Positions 1 through 7,302 of a stretch of 19,189 bases of DNA are shown piece by piece (position 1 is the first letter of the stretch; each line of letters opens with the position of its first letter). The notes beneath the pieces were generated by a model, which was not told the DNA's origin, searched no databases, and saw only the letters and a list, made by a program, of their open reading frames with translations. The position numbers were made by a program, and so were the translations under genes. The stretch comes from Candidatus Stahliibacteriota bacterium (GTDB lineage: Bacteria > Hydrothermota > Tepidihabitantia > SM23-42): positions 1 through 19,189 of the forward strand of contig DAOVBK010000005.1 of the NCBI GenBank assembly GCA_030670605.1. The letters are read 5' to 3'.

Positions 1-921
1 AGAGTAATTGGGGACATAACGACCAGTTGTGAACAGCTTGAGGTTCTGACGCAAAGGCTGAGAGGGATTACTGTTGATACACCTGGGTCAACAGGCGATC
101 GTGCATCACCAGCACAGGAAACTCCGAACGATGAGCACCTATCGCTGTTGCGCGAATGCATTGATCTCCTTGAACAACTTACGCGTCAAGCAGATTCGCC
201 GATATTCGAAGACCGTACCTTTTTCAAGAACATCACAATAATCGGTAAATGCATTGACGAACTCGGCGTATCAGCGAATGATTTAATCAAGCACAAGAAT
301 GAATTGGATCGTGGAACGGCTGATGTCATCCAATTGCGAACAAACATAGAACATTTCCTTTCGGAAACCCATACAACATCGAGACATCTTCTCCAATGTG
401 CCTCTCATCTGGATAAAGAAATAATGACCATCGAAGCCCTGATGGAACAAACGAGATCGATCTTTACCAAAATAAAGACGCTCTCTATCTACGCGAAAAT
501 CGAAGAAGGACGGAGCCGGCACTACACGGGCATTCTCGCGCCCGTCGTTCACGAGTATGCTCAATTAGAACAGCAAACTGCAGAGACATATTCGCGCCTC
601 ATGCCACAAATAGTGAACCTAAAACTATATATACAGCGCCTGCGTAAGGAGCAAAAAATCCCGAGTCTCGAAATCATCAAACAACCAGATTACGCTAAAA
701 TCAAGTTATTCCTCGACGACATTATGCGCATTTCTGGCGAGAAAACACGCCTGGCGAGCGATATCGCGCAGAAAACAGAACAGCTGCAGTCAGATAGCAC
801 CCGCCTCGATCAGGCCTGGCAGGATTACAGAAAAACACTCCCGCGCATTGACGAGATGAAGAAGCACTTGAACGATATGCTCCAGAGGCCAAAAAACGCG
901 GTGCCAGCCACCCACCACTAA
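1..921 (+). CDS. coiled-coil protein, 5'-truncated by window edge
   Basis: The frame is open from base 1 to the TAA at 919-921, so the gene starts outside the window; the TTG at 148 is only an internal candidate start. About 306 residues are visible. The sequence is hydrophilic, rich in Glu, Lys, Gln and Leu, with long predicted helices in heptad-like spacing and no hydrophobic segment, Walker motif or recognisable enzyme motif. The C-terminus is short and ends in Ala-Thr-His-His. It precedes a second, purer coiled-coil gene by 91 nt on the same strand, so the two may be co-transcribed and act together as structural or scaffold proteins; that role is inference. I do not recognise the family, and a fragment of an SMC-like or cytoskeletal protein cannot be excluded. 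Confidence 0.75.
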   Translation, partial: RVIGDITTSCEQLEVLTQRLRGITVDTPGSTGDRASPAQETPNDEHLSLLRECIDLLEQLTRQADSPIFEDRTFFKNITIIGKCIDELGVSANDLIKHKNELDRGTADVIQLRTNIEHFLSETHTTSRHLLQCASHLDKEIMTIEALMEQTRSIFTKIKTLSIYAKIEEGRSRHYTGILAPVVHEYAQLEQQTAETYSRLMPQIVNLKLYIQRLRKEQKIPSLEIIKQPDYAKIKLFLDDIMRISGEKTRLASDIAQKTEQLQSDSTRLDQAWQDYRKTLPRIDEMKKHLNDMLQRPKNAVPATHH

Positions 922-1012
922 ATGTGAGCTATATGAAACAGTACGTTCTCGCTCGCATGTGCACAGACAGCAGTACAAAGAGCAAACATGAAGCACGAGG
1001 TAAAAGGTAGGC

Positions 1013-2626
1013 ATGGCGAAGAAAGAAGACATGGACATACTCGAGGTCCTCGAGAAAAAACTGGCGCGCCTTGAAAACATAGAAAAAGAACTCGCAGAAA
1101 AAAAGAAGGAACTTAAGGAAGTCGAAGAAAAAATTGCTGACGCGTATACCTCTGAGATGGAAGCCGCGGGCGAACTGGACACAACGAGCAAAGAACTACA
1201 AGATATGCGTGTTGAACAAAAAGAAATCAAAAAGGATCTTACGGAACTCGAACGTACGAAAACGCAGCTTGAAAACGAAATTACCAAGCTCAGAAAGGAA
1301 AGTGAGAGCGAAAATGCTAAACTGAAACTTCTACGCGGCGAACTGCGGAGCCTCGCAAAAGAGCAGGAAGAATACTCACAAAGAATAGAGACGATGAAAC
1401 AAAGAGGACCGAAACTCTCTGCACGCATCACGGAAATGCAGCTTGAATTGACGCAGCAAACAAAGACCCTCGATGCCTTGAAAAAAGATATAAACGAACT
1501 CACCATAGAAAGAAGCAAATTTAAGAAGCAGAATGAAAAATTCATGCGGAGGGAAAAGGAACATCGCAAGCTCAACAAGATATTACGAAAGAAGATGAAG
1601 GAAAAGTCAGATCTTGAATCAAAAATAGCGTCGCTCCAACGCGAATACAAATCGCTGCATAGTACACTCAAGGCGACAAGCGAACGACACAGAAAAACGC
1701 GAGTCGAAACAGAGTCAACCGAGGAGAAGCTTACAGAACGAGCACAAGAACTGAAACGCCTCACAGCAGACATAGCCAAGGCGCGTGACGAACACGATGT
1801 GCTGATGCAGAAACGGTCACACCTAGAAAAACACAACGACCAACTCGAGAAGAAAATTGCAGAACAGAAGCAGGTTATTGCCAAGAGCGAGGGTCGCCAA
1901 GGGGATGCAGAGCGTCTCGTTGAGGAAGTAGAGAAAGCCGAACAGCGACTCACGGCGCTGCATACGGAAGTGGAGAAATACGAAGAAATGGCGGCGACCA
2001 TGAAACAGAAAGAAGAAAAACTGACAAAAACCTCTGAAAAACTCGCAGCACTTAAACATGAAGTCGGCCACCTCACCGAGGAGCACAAAAAGATCCAAGA
2101 GCAACTACCCGCTGCCAGGCAAGAATACGAAGAAATCCAGACTACCATCGAGGAGAATAATAAAATCAAGGAACTTCTTGTCGCCCACAAAAATGACCTG
2201 CAGATGACAGAGAACAAGCTGAAGCATAAATCAACGGAGTTGTCAGAGTTTACTGAGAAGCTCGAAAAAATACGCGAGCACGTAGAGATCGGTCAACACT
2301 TCGCTGACCTGAAAATCGAGTGTTTCAAACTCGAAGGCAGGATCGAGAATGCGCGTCGCATCGATGCAGAGATGGTCGCGCAACTGAAACAAAAAAGGCA
2401 CGATTTGGATGACATAAAGACGGAAATCGAAACTGCTCTGGCAACTGTTGCGCGAGCCGATAAACTCAAAGTACTCCTTGTGAGATTGACAGAAGAAAAA
2501 GAAAAACTCGACAAAAAGATTGAAACAAAAATGGATGAATTGAATAAACTAAAGGTCTTTATTTCCCGACTCAAGGACTCGCAAGCCCCGGATGGAGTGG
2601 ACAAGAAGGGAAAAATCTCTTTCTAA
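1013..2626 (+). CDS. large coiled-coil protein (SMC/myosin-rod-like), function unknown
   Basis: This gene encodes 537 residues that are coiled coil almost end to end. Lys and Glu dominate, Leu/Ile recur in heptad positions, and there is hardly any Pro or aromatic residue. No ATP-binding Walker A/B or signature motif of SMC/Rad50 is seen, so a full SMC ATPase is unlikely. No signal peptide or membrane span is visible, which points to a cytoplasmic rod or scaffold. The ATG at 1013 follows a purine-rich stretch with GAGGT and AAGGTAGG. The 91-nt gap behind the upstream coiled-coil gene contains no terminator, and the next gene (YitT-like) begins 2 nt after this stop, so all three may share a transcript. 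The low-complexity composition makes homology calls unreliable. Confidence 0.85.
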   Translation: MAKKEDMDILEVLEKKLARLENIEKELAEKKKELKEVEEKIADAYTSEMEAAGELDTTSKELQDMRVEQKEIKKDLTELERTKTQLENEITKLRKESESENAKLKLLRGELRSLAKEQEEYSQRIETMKQRGPKLSARITEMQLELTQQTKTLDALKKDINELTIERSKFKKQNEKFMRREKEHRKLNKILRKKMKEKSDLESKIASLQREYKSLHSTLKATSERHRKTRVETESTEEKLTERAQELKRLTADIAKARDEHDVLMQKRSHLEKHNDQLEKKIAEQKQVIAKSEGRQGDAERLVEEVEKAEQRLTALHTEVEKYEEMAATMKQKEEKLTKTSEKLAALKHEVGHLTEEHKKIQEQLPAARQEYEEIQTTIEENNKIKELLVAHKNDLQMTENKLKHKSTELSEFTEKLEKIREHVEIGQHFADLKIECFKLEGRIENARRIDAEMVAQLKQKRHDLDDIKTEIETALATVARADKLKVLLVRLTEEKEKLDKKIETKMDELNKLKVFISRLKDSQAPDGVDKKGKISF

Positions 2627-2628
2627 AA

Positions 2629-3459
2629 ATGAAGATTGTCTTTATCTGTCTCGGCTGCATCATCTGTGCACTGAGCTATGCTGTTTTTCTTGTGCCACAC
2701 CAGATTGTGCCGGGTGGCATAACCGGCATAGCAATGATTCTTCACTTTCTCTACAAGACACCTGTTGGCATTGTGGCCATCATGCTCAACATACCGCTAT
2801 TCATCATTGGTATCAGAATACTCGGACTATCCTTTGGTTTCAAATCAATTATCGCTACGTTTGTGACGAATATTCTCATCGATTTTTTTATCTATAATGT
2901 CAAAATCCCCTCACCAACCGACAATACCATCCTCGGTGCATTATACGGCGGGTTGTTGCTTGGTGTTGGACTCGGTCTTATCTTCCGCGGCGAGGCAAGC
3001 ACCGGCGGCACAGATATTGTCGGTCAAGTACTCAGCCGTTTCACCAACTTGAGTATCGGTATGTGGATTTTAATCGTTGATTTCTTTGTTATTACGATAG
3101 CCGGTATCACAACCAACTCATTTGAACTTGCGCTCCTCGGTTATCTCGCGCTCTTTTTATCATCAAAGGTCATTGATCTTGTCATTGAAGGTATGGATTA
3201 TGCACGGGCAGTTTTTGTTATCAGTGAGGAGCATGAGAAAATTATTGAAGCTATCTATGAGAAAATGCGCCGTGGCGCGACGATTCTCGACGGCTATTCT
3301 GCGTTCACCAAAAAGAGACGACCGGTCATTATGTGCGTTATTACAAAGAAAGAAACTCCGCTCTTTAAGTCACTCGTAAAAAGTGTTGATGAAAAGGCGT
3401 TTGTCATCTTAACCGATGTTTTTGAAGTGCTCGGCGAAGGATTTAGACGGCGCGTCTAA
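2629..3459 (+). CDS. YitT family membrane protein (DUF161 + DUF2179)
   Basis: 276 residues. The first ~190 form five to six hydrophobic spans with the YitT-type N-terminal pattern VPHQIVPGGITGIA (about residues 23-36) and a Gly-rich segment GEASTGGTDIVGQV (about 122-135). The last ~85 residues form a soluble DUF2179 domain, with RGATILDGYSAFT (about 230) and a C-terminal FEVLGEGF motif. Domain order and length match full-length members of this family. The molecular function is not established for most members; they are often annotated as putative transporters. The ATG lies 2 nt after the preceding stop and has only a weak purine stretch upstream, so translation is probably coupled to the coiled-coil gene. 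It is convergent with the symporter gene across a repeat-filled gap. Confidence 0.88.
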   Translation: MKIVFICLGCIICALSYAVFLVPHQIVPGGITGIAMILHFLYKTPVGIVAIMLNIPLFIIGIRILGLSFGFKSIIATFVTNILIDFFIYNVKIPSPTDNTILGALYGGLLLGVGLGLIFRGEASTGGTDIVGQVLSRFTNLSIGMWILIVDFFVITIAGITTNSFELALLGYLALFLSSKVIDLVIEGMDYARAVFVISEEHEKIIEAIYEKMRRGATILDGYSAFTKKRRPVIMCVITKKETPLFKSLVKSVDEKAFVILTDVFEVLGEGFRRRV

Positions 3460-3466
3460 CAAAGAA

Positions 3467-3515
3467 CCAAATTCCAAGGTCCAAATTCCAAGTAAATTAC
3501 AAATCACAAACCCCA
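3467..3515. repeat. degenerate 7-nt-period tandem array
   Basis: The unit CCAAATT alternates with CCAAGGT/CCAAGTA and then degrades to AATTACA, AATCACA, AACCCCA. The first 12 nt (CCAAATTCCAAG) recur exactly 14 nt later (3467-3478 and 3481-3492). Similar ATTCCAA-type strings are, to my knowledge, frequent between genes of several uncultured phyla. No coding potential or transposase is attached. Confidence 0.7.
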
Positions 3516-3590
3516 TTAGAGAACAACCCCATTTTACCCTGGTATTGTAGGTGTCCATGGGATAACTCATGGCAGAGAGCAGAGTATCAT

Positions 3591-3678
3591 TAGTCTCATA
3601 GTCCAATAGTCCTATTGTCGTATTGTCACTTCATTGATTTGACGATCAGACGATGCGGCTATCCGACGATGGGACGCA
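3591..3678. repeat. octamer-period array with central dyad (copy A1)
   Basis: Eleven consecutive 8-nt units can be cut without a gap. The first half uses units such as TAGTCCTA and TTGTCGTA; after a switch around TCATTGAT the second half uses units such as CAGACGAT and CCGACGAT. The two halves are roughly reverse complements, so the transcript or single strand could fold into a long imperfect hairpin. It shares clear similarity with 9369-9456, which has the same unit count, and with the shorter 3684-3755. Confidence 0.72.
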
Positions 3679-3683
3679 AGCAT

Positions 3684-3755
3684 CAGTTTGATTGTCCCAT
3701 AGCCCCATGGTCTTATCGTCATATTGATGACAATCCGGCAATCCGACGATATCAC
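3684..3755. repeat. octamer-period array (copy A2, shorter)
   Basis: About nine 8-nt units in a different phase from the array just upstream (101 nt offset, not a multiple of 8). Units 1-5 align with units 1-5 of the array at 9369, including an exact TTGTCCCA; the middle is shortened and the end again reads AATCCGAC-like. It is best read as a second, partly deleted copy of the same element. Confidence 0.65.
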
Positions 3756-3812
3756 AGGAATAGCGAGACTTGTTTCGTGCTCATGGCGCAGAGCAAGCTC
3801 TGCTAATCCGAA

Positions 3813-3868
3813 TAGTTGGGATGGTTGGATGGTTAACAACTATACAACAATACAACTATAAAACTATG
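3813..3868. repeat. second type of octamer-period dyad array (copy A)
   Basis: Seven 8-nt units: three of the ATGGTTGG kind, then, after a GTTAAC centre, four of the CAACTATA/CAACAATA kind, which are roughly the reverse complement of the first three. The related stretch 9488-9551 has the same order and the same GGTTAACAA centre, and both lie downstream of the first array type. Confidence 0.65.
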
Positions 3869-3943
3869 GAACGACGCTGTAGCGGCTGAGTTTACTCAGC
3901 AAAAAAATGCCAATGGTTAGTCCTTTAGGTATTTAGGCGTTTA

Positions 3944-3968
3944 CCCCGCCCGTTTATGACGGGCTGGG
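3944..3968 (-). other. strong hairpin spanning the symporter stop codon
   Basis: Arms 3944-3953 and 3959-3968 pair at 9 of 10 positions around a 5-nt loop that contains the TAA stop of the minus-strand symporter gene. The core on the coding strand is GCCCGT/ACGGGC. No T-run follows, so this is not a classical intrinsic terminator; protection of the mRNA 3' end is a possible role. Confidence 0.55.
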
Positions 3969-5399
3969 TTTAAGTGTTTTGGACTTTTGTGTTAATAAAC
4001 TCACAATCCAGGTTGCGAACAAAGACAGGAAGAATCCTGGCACGAGCTCGTAGAGGAACTCCTTAAGCACTGGCACATTGTACCAGATAACAATGGTGAC
4101 CGCGCCGACGATCATGCCCGCAAATACGCCGTATTTTGTCGTTCTTTTCCAGAGTAATGACAGAATGAGCGGTGGTCCAAATGATGCAGCGAGTCCACCC
4201 CACGCATAGAGCACGAGCCAGTACACGAGCCGTTGTGCACCGAGGCCCAAAACAAAGGCTATCGCCGCGATAACGGCGGTAAAGATACGCGCCAAGCGAA
4301 CGAGATGCTTTTGTGTTGCTTGAGGATTGATGAGTTTGCGGTAGATATCTCCGGTCACTGCCGAAGTCGCAACAAGCAATTGTGAGTCAACAGTCGACAT
4401 CATTGCCGCAGTCGCTGCTGCAAGGATGAACCCGACGAGCCAGCCAGGAAGTATTTTTGCTGCGAAAGCAAGTGTCACATGTTCGGGATCCGTGATCTCG
4501 CCACGCAAGAATGGAATTGCTAAAAACCCAACAAAGAGGGCACAACCAACCGCTATGGTTGTCCAGGTCATGGCAATAATCGTCGCCTTCTTCACTTCTT
4601 TTGCATCCTGTAACGCCATATACCGCATGACGATATGCGGCTGGCCTGCGTAGCCAAAGCCAATTGCAAGACTGCCGATGATCAAACCAACGTACAGTGC
4701 CGTGCCACTCTTACCAGCAGACATGAGCACTGCATTCGAGTCGATCGAGCCGATCTGTGAAAACGCCGAGCTGAAGCCACCGAGCGTAACCACACCAACA
4801 ATGCACATCAGTACCAAAGCCCCCGCCATGATCAAACCCTGAAAAAAGTCAGTCCATGACTCAGCAATAAAACCACCTGCCATCGTATAGAAAAGGATAA
4901 TACCAAGACCGATCGCCATACCGACTACATGATGAATGCCGAATGTCGCGGCAAGAATCTTTCCTGCACCCACAACCTGCGCAGAAACGTACAGCGTGAA
5001 GAAAAAAACAATAAGAATGGACGCGGTGATACGCAGCATATGCGACGTGTCGTCAAATCGTGACTCAAAATAGTCAGGTACGGTTAACGCATTATATTTT
5101 CCACTGAGCTTGCGCAATGGCGTGGCAATGACCAACCAGTTGAAAAAACTACCAAGCCAGACACCTATCCCTGCCCACACTGCACCGATGCCCATCTTGA
5201 ATGCCTGACCAGGCAATCCGATAAGGAGCCATGCCGACATGTCAGTGCCCTTTTCGGATAGAGCAATCACGGGTGTCCATATCTTTCTACCGCCGAGAAT
5301 AAAATCATCAAGGGATTTGGATGCAAGCTTTGCCGTGATAATCCCAACAACAACCATTGCAGCGAGGTATAGTAAAAAGACTAACAGCACTATGCTCAT
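3954..5399 (-). CDS. sodium/solute symporter, PutP-like (SSS family)
   Basis: 481 residues from the ATG at 5399, with about 13 hydrophobic spans as in Na+/proline symporters. PutP-type blocks are visible: LSEKGTDMSAWLLIGLPG (about 48-65), where D53 corresponds to the Na+-linked Asp55 of E. coli PutP; ALTVPDYFESRF (about 104-115); and AGQPHIVMRYMALQ in the middle. The frame stays open to 5459, but I prefer 5399 because the family N-terminus fits there, GGAGGT precedes it, and a promoter (-35 at 5438-5443, -10 at 5416-5421) lies inside the longer reading. The product imports a small solute with Na+, proline being the best guess; other SSS substrates such as pantothenate or other organic acids remain possible. 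It is a single-gene unit, divergent from the chimera gene and convergent with the YitT gene. Confidence 0.9.
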   Translation of the reverse strand: MSIVLLVFLLYLAAMVVVGIITAKLASKSLDDFILGGRKIWTPVIALSEKGTDMSAWLLIGLPGQAFKMGIGAVWAGIGVWLGSFFNWLVIATPLRKLSGKYNALTVPDYFESRFDDTSHMLRITASILIVFFFTLYVSAQVVGAGKILAATFGIHHVVGMAIGLGIILFYTMAGGFIAESWTDFFQGLIMAGALVLMCIVGVVTLGGFSSAFSQIGSIDSNAVLMSAGKSGTALYVGLIIGSLAIGFGYAGQPHIVMRYMALQDAKEVKKATIIAMTWTTIAVGCALFVGFLAIPFLRGEITDPEHVTLAFAAKILPGWLVGFILAAATAAMMSTVDSQLLVATSAVTGDIYRKLINPQATQKHLVRLARIFTAVIAAIAFVLGLGAQRLVYWLVLYAWGGLAASFGPPLILSLLWKRTTKYGVFAGMIVGAVTIVIWYNVPVLKEFLYELVPGFFLSLFATWIVSLLTQKSKTLKPSPS

Positions 5400-5415
5400 G
5401 CGACCTCCGTATGCT

Positions 5416-5443
5416 ATTGTAGCATAAAAAGACCATGAGTCAA
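5416..5443 (-). promoter_or_regulatory. sigma70-like promoter of the symporter gene
   Basis: On the minus strand TTGACT (5443-5438) is followed after 16 nt by TACAAT (5421-5416). The start codon is 16 nt beyond the -10, leaving a leader of about 10 nt that contains the GGAGGT ribosome-binding site. A perfect inverted repeat TATGCT/AGCATA (5410-5426, 5-nt spacer) covers the -10 and could be an operator. Confidence 0.7.
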
Positions 5444-5620
5444 TATTGTATAATGACATGCGGAATATTCTCTACATACTGTTGTAGTCTAGAACAAAGG
5501 GCTCACAATGGCGCAGAGATGGCTATCAAAGGCAAAGAACTGGCATGGCGCTAAAAGGCTAAGCCATTAATAGCCTCTTGTCCCGCCTTTTCCTGCCCTT
5601 TTATACGAAAGGGGGTTACC

Positions 5621-6577
5621 ATGAAGTACGTCACGTATATCTGTGCAGCAGCACTTCTCTGCCGTGGCATACATCTGGCAGAAGCGCAACAAAAAGGTTT
5701 GAGTACCCGCCCAGCGGAAATGGACAACACCCTATGTGCAGAATCTATGCAATTCACATCTGGGCGCACTGGTTGGAAATTGCAGATTCCTGGAAACCGA
5801 CCACTGGCAACAGTTGCCTATGAAGATGGACTCATCTTTGTCGGTGGTGGATTTGGAAGCTATGAATTTTACGCGATCGACGAAGTTTATAACCAACTGA
5901 GGCTGAATGACATTAACCACACGAATTTGAAGATCCGTGCTACACACCTTGGCTACAACGTGGGCCCGGACGGTAAGACCCATCATTGCATAGATTATAT
6001 TGGTTTATTGAAAAATCTTTTCGGCTTCAAGTTAGTGATGCCCGGTGATCCAAGTCAAACCGATCACGTGGTACGCTATGTGCTAAATCAAAAGGGCAAT
6101 TATGTAATTGGGCTCTGCAGAACCAAAATGCCGATTATAAAAACTCGGGATAACAGGAATTTTTTCGATGAAAACTATGTGTTTGAATACGACACGTGTG
6201 ACCTGGTCAGAGAAGGCAAGGACTGTACGATACTCACCTTCGGTGCAATGCTACCGCTGGCTATTATTGCATGCGAAAAATTATTCGCCATGGAAATCCC
6301 AGCCCGCATCTATAATGTCACGTCACCCTTCCATATCGATAATAGAATTCTTCATGAAGCAGCGAACACAAAACTAGTCGTAACCCATGAGGACCACATT
6401 GTAACTTCTGGACTTGGCAGTATAGTTGCTCAAAACATCGCGGGCGAGAAACTGAATGTAAACCTCATCACCGTGGGAATAAATCAGTACGGTGCTTCGG
6501 ATAATTCCGATGTCTTGTATGAGAAATATGGTCTGAATGCTGATTTTTCAGGTAAAGTAATTAGCGAAAATCTTTGA
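5621..6577 (+). CDS. chimeric ORF: secreted PQQ-propeller N-terminus fused to C-terminal half of transketolase
   Basis: 318 residues from an ATG with a good AAGGGGG site 5-6 nt upstream. Residues 1-23 look like a signal peptide (cleavage likely after AEA). Residues ~48-87 match a PQQ/BamB-like propeller blade (GWKLQIPGNRPLATVAYEDG, then VGGGFGSYEFYAID). From about residue 85 the sequence switches to transketolase: YNQLRLNDINHTNLKI, THLGYNVGPDGKTHH, then the C-terminal domain with VTHEDHIVTSGLGS (about 262-275) and an end KYGLNAD typical of the family. The TPP-binding N-terminal domain and the part of the Pyr domain carrying the catalytic Glu (GIxEQ region) are missing, so it cannot act as a transketolase alone. 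The join falls at a shared Ala-Ile-Asp, suggesting deletion between short similar sequences, or an assembly artefact. The stop abuts the convergent trhA stop with no spacing. Expression and function are unknown. Confidence 0.8.
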   Translation: MKYVTYICAAALLCRGIHLAEAQQKGLSTRPAEMDNTLCAESMQFTSGRTGWKLQIPGNRPLATVAYEDGLIFVGGGFGSYEFYAIDEVYNQLRLNDINHTNLKIRATHLGYNVGPDGKTHHCIDYIGLLKNLFGFKLVMPGDPSQTDHVVRYVLNQKGNYVIGLCRTKMPIIKTRDNRNFFDENYVFEYDTCDLVREGKDCTILTFGAMLPLAIIACEKLFAMEIPARIYNVTSPFHIDNRILHEAANTKLVVTHEDHIVTSGLGSIVAQNIAGEKLNVNLITVGINQYGASDNSDVLYEKYGLNADFSGKVISENL

Positions 6578-7225
6578 TTATCCTTTAGGCAACAAGTAGA
6601 AGAAAATTGAAAAATAGTGGCAAATACTGCCACCCAGAACAAATAGATGCCAAATGGCATGGCTATATTTCAATTTGCGCCAGGCATAAAATACGACGCC
6701 CGCCGTATAGAGAACCCCACCAGCTGTTAACCCAATAAGACCACCGAAGGGGATGCTAACCAGCATCTGCTTAATAGCGACCACACAAAGCCAACCCATC
6801 ATAATATAGATTAAGACTGAGAGCTTCCTGTTGTGATCGATAAAGAGGGATTTGAACACTATGCCCAACAAAGCCAACCCCCAAATAATTCCAAATAGGG
6901 TCCAACCCAATGCCCCGCGCAGGCTAATCAACAAAAAAGGAGTATAAGTGCCGGCAATCAACAAGAAAATCGTGGAGTGATCAATGATTTTAAAGACCTT
7001 TTTAACCTTTCTATTTCGAAAACTATGATAAAGTGTTGAAGCAAGGTAAAGAATTATTAAGGTTACTCCATAAATGCTAAAGCTGACAATCCGCCAAATA
7101 TCACCATGCAATGTAGCCAATACGACTAAGACGACTAACCCCGCCACACTCAATCCAGCTCCAATGCCATGCGTGATGCTATTGGCTATTTCTTCACCTG
7201 GGGTATCATGTTGTCGGGTCTGCAA
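6578..7225 (-). CDS. trhA: hemolysin III / TrhA (PAQR superfamily) membrane protein
   Basis: 215 residues with seven hydrophobic spans and the family hallmarks: EEIANSITHGIGA at the N-terminus (about 11-23), ASTLYHSF (62-69, metal-ligand-type H67), IDHSTIFLLIAGTYTPF (81-97), and SHAIWHLFVLGGSICHYF near the C-terminus, giving the HxxxH pair H189/H193. These His residues form the zinc site in PAQR proteins. The family name is historical; members are linked to membrane-fluidity homeostasis rather than proven haemolysis. The start is a TTG at 7225, because an in-frame TGA lies immediately upstream and no ATG or GTG fits. No ribosome-binding site is seen, but a promoter lies exactly in place for a leaderless mRNA. 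It is convergent, with zero spacing, with the chimera gene. Confidence 0.9.
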   Translation of the reverse strand: MQTRQHDTPGEEIANSITHGIGAGLSVAGLVVLVVLATLHGDIWRIVSFSIYGVTLIILYLASTLYHSFRNRKVKKVFKIIDHSTIFLLIAGTYTPFLLISLRGALGWTLFGIIWGLALLGIVFKSLFIDHNRKLSVLIYIMMGWLCVVAIKQMLVSIPFGGLIGLTAGGVLYTAGVVFYAWRKLKYSHAIWHLFVLGGSICHYFSIFFYLLPKG

Positions 7226-7232
7226 TCAGACA

Positions 7233-7260
7233 AATATAGACGCTGACAAGCAGGAGTCAA
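7233..7260 (-). promoter_or_regulatory. sigma70-like promoter for trhA, leaderless geometry
   Basis: On the minus strand TTGACT (7260-7255) is followed after 16 nt by TATATT (7238-7233). Only 7 nt separate the -10 from the TTG start at 7225, so transcription would begin at or one base before the start codon. Confidence 0.65.
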
Positions 7261-7302
7261 GGGGTAAGAATGTTGGGAACCACAGAAATTACTGTATCTG
7301 AT

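Larger units (their letters stand above)
3460..3953. repeat. gene-free intergenic region packed with short-period repeat arrays
   Basis: This 494-nt stretch lies between the convergent YitT and symporter genes and holds no credible gene. It carries, in order, a heptamer-period array (3467-3515), two octamer-period arrays (3591-3678 and 3684-3755), a short hairpin GCAGAGC/GCTCTGC (3788-3803), a further octamer array (3813-3868), and a hairpin GCTGAG/CTCAGC with loop TTTA at 3885-3900 followed by seven A. The last hairpin is not a canonical terminator for either neighbour, because the T-run lies on the wrong side for minus-strand transcription and is absent for plus-strand transcription. The octamer arrays recur at 9369-9551. 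Confidence 0.8.

Noticed and set aside
790..2217. 475-residue minus-strand open frame, rich in Ser, Phe and Cys
   Set aside because: It is the antisense of the Lys/Glu-rich coiled-coil gene; such composition removes stops on the opposite strand. It has no domain pattern or start signal and spans two plus-strand genes.
3591..3755. CRISPR array
   Set aside because: The repeats are contiguous degenerate octamers without unique spacers of constant length, and no cas gene is near.
3885..3907. Intrinsic terminator (GCTGAG/CTCAGC hairpin plus A-run)
   Set aside because: For plus-strand transcription the run after the stem is A, not T; for minus-strand transcription the T-run precedes the stem. The stem is only 6 bp.
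5400..5459. 20-codon longer start for the symporter
   Set aside because: The -35 and -10 boxes lie within it, while the ATG at 5399 has GGAGGT and fits the family N-terminus.
5579..5607. Promoter for the chimera (TTGTCC ... TATACG)
   Set aside because: The -10 matches only 4 of 6 positions, the spacing is 18 nt, and the implied start of transcription would fall inside the ribosome-binding site.
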